Shown here: piece after piece, positions 11,640-13,839 of the stretch
How positions within the stretch are numbered: the stretch's first letter is position 1
Layout: each line of letters starts with the position of its first letter
NCBI GenBank assembly: GCA_964481195.1
Contig: CAYZTB010000069.1
Span: forward strand, 1-13,839
From: Palsa-948 sp964481195
GTDB lineage: Bacteria; Bacteroidota; Bacteroidia; Palsa-948
Length of the DNA stretch: 13,839 bases
Reading direction: 5' to 3'
Notes under the pieces: generated by a model
Database searches by the model: none
Seen by the model: only the letters and a program-made list of their open reading frames with translations
Told to the model about the DNA's origin: nothing
Program-made: the position numbers and the translations under genes

Positions 11640-13839
11640 CTACACGCGAATACCGATAACAAGAATATCATCTATTTGTTCTGTGCCTGATTTCCAGTTT
11701 TCCATGAAGTCATCCAAATATTTGCCTTGTTCCTTCATGGTTTTGGATTGAATGCTGACCAAAATCTCTTTAAACTTTTTTGTCATTAATTTTTTATTAG
11801 TCTGTCCGCTGAATTGATCTGCGTAGCCATCTGTAGAAAGATAAATGGTATCGCCTTGCTGCAGTTTTATTTCATGGGTCTCAAATTGTTGGCTGTCTTC
11901 CGTGAAACCACCAATGGCCTTTTTAGTTGCTTTTATTTCCTCAACCACTGGCTGGGAGCCTGTGGTGAGCGAAGCCGAACCATTGCGGATGATCCAGATT
12001 GATCTGTTAGCCGCAGCATATTGTAACCTCACGCTTCCGTCCCGAGAGGGAAACTCCACGGAGCAGAGGGCAATATCCATACCATCGCGGGTTGTGCTTT
12101 CGTTCTCGGATTGTTTTAAAGATATTTTTATGCCTTTGTTTAACAAAGATAGTATCTCGCCTACATCATTGCTTTGCTGAACCGCATCGGTTAATCTTTC
12201 TGCACCCACCATGCTCATAAACGCGCCCGGCACTCCATGGCCTGTGCAATCTGCAACAGCAATGAAATAAGGAGCCCCACCTAACCTCCCCATTAGGGAG
12301 GAATTTAGTTCCCGCTCCTTCCCTAACGGGGGAGGTTGGTCAGGAAGGACTCTTTCAGGAGAGGGGTGGCTGAAAAAATAAAAATCTCCGCTTACAATGT
12401 CTTTGGGCTTAAAGAGCACAAAGGAGTTTGGAAATGCCGCCCATATATCCTTACGGTGAGGCAGCATGGCACGTTGTATGCGCTGAGCATAGTTAATGCT
12501 GTCTGTTATATTTTTGTTTTTTTCTTCAATGATATTTTTCTGATTAGAAATTTCTAATGTTGCCTTACGTACTTCCTCCGCAAGTTCTTTTGCTCGCGCG
12601 CGCAATCTTATTCCGTTCCACCACACAATTAAAACAACTGACCCGATTAACAATAAAATATAAAGTGCATACATATAAATTGTGCGATACCAAGGCGGAA
12701 GCACTTTGAATGTATAAGTGATGGGGTCGCTCCACACTCCCTCTGGACTTCTTGCTTTTAATTTAAAAGTGTAGGTGCCTTCGTGAATGTTTCCAAAAGT
12801 GGCGGAAGTTTTTTCGGTGAGGGGGCTCCAGTCATTATCGTATCCTTCTAGTATGTATTGATAACGAACCAAAAAGTTTCTCCCTGTTTCTATGGCGATA
12901 AAATCAAATGATATGCTGTTGTGGTTATAAGGAAGTATTAAATTCTCTGGCAGAGGATACCATTTGGTGATGCCGTCAAATTTTATATCGGAGAATTTTT
13001 TGAACTGCTCGTCAAGGATTTCCTGCGGAACGGTTTTTCCGAAAGCGTTGAATTGTGCGAGGAGCAGAGCAGAAGAATCTGGTACGGATAACGAATCTTT
13101 TGCAGATTTACGAAATTGCGAATCGTGCGAATTATTTGTATCGTTTTGTTCTTTCGCAGATTCGTTCCCATTCGTTATCTGTACCATATTCATCCAGCAA
13201 ATATTTTCTTCATTTACTTTTACTGCTTGTATAAATAGTTGAGGCGGTGCTGTGTTTTTATTTACTGCTGATGGGTCAAAGCGAATTAGTTTATCATCGC
13301 CTGTGCCTGCCCAGATGATTCCTCTGCTATCGCAGAGCATTGCTCCGTTATTGCTTCCGCCATTTATATCTTTTATGGGATAGCCCGTTTTATTATTATA
13401 GATTTCCCAAACGGGCTTGTAGTTTTTCAATACCTCATTGGAAGCCCCTCCTAAATGGACTTCGCCCGCAACCTTCGGTTGTCCAAAGGGGAAGACTTTT
13501 CCATTCTTATCTTTCCAGCCAACAAGCATACTGAATCCAAGATTTGTTCCCATAACAAGAAATTCTCCTCTTTCTCCCTCCCTTCGGGAGGGTTGGGGTG
13601 GGCTTTCCACAATACTATATACCACATCATCAGCCAAACCATCTTTTGTAGTAAAACTCGTGAAGGATTTAGCAAGTTCTTTATTATGTTCGGCTTGGTC
13701 TTGCTGTATTCGCAAATCGTGTTTGCATTTATTTAAATTACATGGATGATTTGCTCGGCTTCCATCGTAGCGCGAGGCGCCTCCGCCAGCAGTACCGAAC
13801 CAAAGATTTCCCGATTTATCTTCCGTGATGCTTAGTACA
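11640..13839 (-). CDS. Sensor phosphatase: Reg_prop propeller, Y_Y_Y domain, membrane helix, SpoIIE/PP2C domain (5' end missing)
   Basis: The frame is open to the window edge, so the N-terminus is missing and the TTG at 13715 is not the start. Upstream codons encode ITEDKSGNLWFGTAGGG and SRYDG, the two-component-regulator propeller signature, giving at least 732 residues. In order: periplasmic propeller blades (to about 13200), a Y_Y_Y domain (about 12950-12700, YQYILEGYDNDWSPL and FKLKARSPEGVWSDP), one membrane helix (about 12690-12615), a coiled coil, and a SpoIIE-type Ser/Thr phosphatase. Phosphatase metal ligands are present in PKDIVSGDFYFF, DCTGHGVPGAFMSMVG, LSTDGYADQF and IDDILVIGIRV. 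Such proteins sense an outside ligand and dephosphorylate a regulatory partner, as RsbU does; the target here is unknown. Several in-frame repeat insertions, listed separately, make it longer than its relatives. Confidence 0.9.
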   Translation of the reverse strand, partial: VLSITEDKSGNLWFGTAGGGASRYDGSRANHPCNLNKCKHDLRIQQDQAEHNKELAKSFTSFTTKDGLADDVVYSIVESPPQPSRREGERGEFLVMGTNLGFSMLVGWKDKNGKVFPFGQPKVAGEVHLGGASNEVLKNYKPVWEIYNNKTGYPIKDINGGSNNGAMLCDSRGIIWAGTGDDKLIRFDPSAVNKNTAPPQLFIQAVKVNEENICWMNMVQITNGNESAKEQNDTNNSHDSQFRKSAKDSLSVPDSSALLLAQFNAFGKTVPQEILDEQFKKFSDIKFDGITKWYPLPENLILPYNHNSISFDFIAIETGRNFLVRYQYILEGYDNDWSPLTEKTSATFGNIHEGTYTFKLKARSPEGVWSDPITYTFKVLPPWYRTIYMYALYILLLIGSVVLIVWWNGIRLRARAKELAEEVRKATLEISNQKNIIEEKNKNITDSINYAQRIQRAMLPHRKDIWAAFPNSFVLFKPKDIVSGDFYFFSHPSPERVLPDQPPPLGKERELNSSLMGRLGGAPYFIAVADCTGHGVPGAFMSMVGAERLTDAVQQSNDVGEILSLLNKGIKISLKQSENESTTRDGMDIALCSVEFPSRDGSVRLQYAAANRSIWIIRNGSASLTTGSQPVVEEIKATKKAIGGFTEDSQQFETHEIKLQQGDTIYLSTDGYADQFSGQTNKKLMTKKFKEILVSIQSKTMKEQGKYLDDFMENWKSGTEQIDDILVIGIRV
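11943..11978 (-). repeat. 36-bp in-frame repeat in the phosphatase domain
   Basis: Twelve codons (SASLTTGSQPVV) separate IWIIRNG from EEIKATKKAIGG, which in relatives I recall are nearly contiguous. The DNA is palindromic: CCAC-T-GGCT with AGCC-T-GTGG (11945-11965) around a GGG loop. It is followed by TGGT/ACCA (11963-11966 and 11979-11982) framing GAGCGAAGCCGA. Confidence 0.6.
12273..12371 (-). repeat. 99-bp in-frame palindromic element inside the phosphatase domain
   Basis: Thirty-three codons (about HPSPERVLPD... SLMGRLGGAP) lie between metal motif 1 (SGDFYFF) and motif 2 (YFIAVADCTGHG), which in relatives are joined by a tight turn. The DNA has imperfect inverted ends (AGCCCCACCT, AGGGGTGGCT). 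It holds two hairpins: CCTCCC/GGGAGG (12285-12290, 12296-12301) and CCTTCCC/GGGGGAGG (about 12318-12334). It reads as two opposed copies of the repeat family seen at 3135 and 13573, the right one interrupted by 23 bases. Confidence 0.8.
13081..13185 (-). repeat. 105-bp in-frame palindromic element between propeller and Y_Y_Y domain
   Basis: GGTACGGATAACGAAT (13081-13096) and ATTCGTTATCTGTACC (13170-13185) are inverted copies, 15 of 16 bases pairing by Watson-Crick and the other as G-T. The total length is exactly 35 codons and stays open. The encoded stretch, VQITNGNESAKEQND to SLSVP, is Asn/Ser/Lys-rich and unlike the folded regions on either side. Multiple CGAAT/ATTCG words recur inside. 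Confidence 0.85.
13444..13492 (-). repeat. Possible further palindromic insertion in the propeller region
   Basis: CCCCT...GGAC near 13446-13460 is answered by GTCC...AGGGG near 13481-13491, framing a GC-rich core (TTCGCCCGCAACCTTCGG). It encodes about FGQPKVAGEVHLGGA. The palindrome is imperfect and I cannot show that relatives lack this stretch. Confidence 0.3.
13566..13604 (-). repeat. GGGAGGG repeat, copy inside coding sequence
   Basis: CCCTCCC (13576-13582) and GGGAGGG (13586-13592) form a 7-bp hairpin with a TTC loop. It is followed by TTGGGGTGGGCTT, so 13586-13605 equals 3148-3167 base for base. It encodes SPPQPSRREGERG within VVYSIVES...FLVMGTN, where propeller proteins normally have a short D-x-x-G turn. 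The edges are approximate. Confidence 0.75.
13671..13760 (-). repeat. 90-bp in-frame insertion in a propeller blade
   Basis: Thirty codons (SRANHPCNLNKCKHDLRI... HNKELA) separate SRYDG from KSFTSFTTKDGLADDVVYSI. In Reg_prop proteins these join directly as YDGKSFTxFTTKDGL. GCAAATC (13712-13718) and GATTTGC (13748-13754) are perfect inverted repeats. No second copy is in this window, so it is recognised by position and by the unusual Cys/His/Asn-rich peptide. Confidence 0.6.

Noticed and set aside
11845..12180. 111-residue plus-strand frame opposite the phosphatase domain
   Set aside because: It is the antisense shadow of a conserved coding region, with no start context or family likeness.
13713..13715. 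TTG as the start codon of the sensor phosphatase
   Set aside because: The frame stays open upstream to the window edge and encodes a textbook propeller signature, so the real start lies outside; this TTG falls inside the 90-bp insertion.
11640..13839. Pseudogene, because of the many repeat insertions
   Set aside because: No frameshift or stop is present over more than 730 codons and all phosphatase metal ligands are intact.

Overview
The window comes from a low-GC member of the Bacteroidota, probably an environmental lineage; the order cannot be resolved by reading alone. The phylum call rests on four things: Bacteroidota-type -7 boxes (TAnnTTTG) upstream of the rRNA operon and several genes, a Porin_10-like outer-membrane protein, a short pdhA-pdhC operon, and a Reg_prop/Y_Y_Y/SpoIIE signalling protein of a kind common in this phylum.

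Layout. Positions 1-717 are the 5' part of a 16S rRNA gene on the minus strand, running off the left edge. Its leader and a consensus promoter lie at about 718-1044. A plus-strand outer-membrane porin (1254-3128) faces a minus-strand exported protein of the family usually mislabelled 'asparagine synthetase B' (3170-4444). Upstream of that is dnaB (4546-6051, minus). A secreted leucine-rich-repeat protein (6232-7257, plus) diverges from dnaB and converges on a minus-strand operon of pdhA (8801-9838), pdhC (7516-8796) and a 60-residue membrane protein (7311-7493). The glycolytic gene gap (9938-10939, plus) diverges from pdhA, so glyceraldehyde-3-phosphate oxidation and pyruvate oxidation share one control region. 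A small anchored protein of unknown function (11010-11477, plus) follows. The right end is a large minus-strand sensor phosphatase (11640 to the edge, 5' end missing).

The unusual part is a set of short, mostly palindromic GC-rich repeats. Some lie between genes: 3135-3167, 9851-9875, 10932-11000 and 11500-11607. Others lie inside coding sequence without breaking the frame. The sensor-phosphatase gene alone appears to carry at least five such insertions (about 90, 39, 105, 99 and 36 bp), each at a domain linker or loop, with a possible sixth; pdhC carries a possible 21-bp one. One 20-base segment is identical between the intergenic copy at 3148-3167 and the coding copy at 13586-13605. This resembles the Rickettsia palindromic elements (in-frame selfish DNA in genes), but with several element families in a Bacteroidota genome. 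The rest of the window is ordinary housekeeping content.
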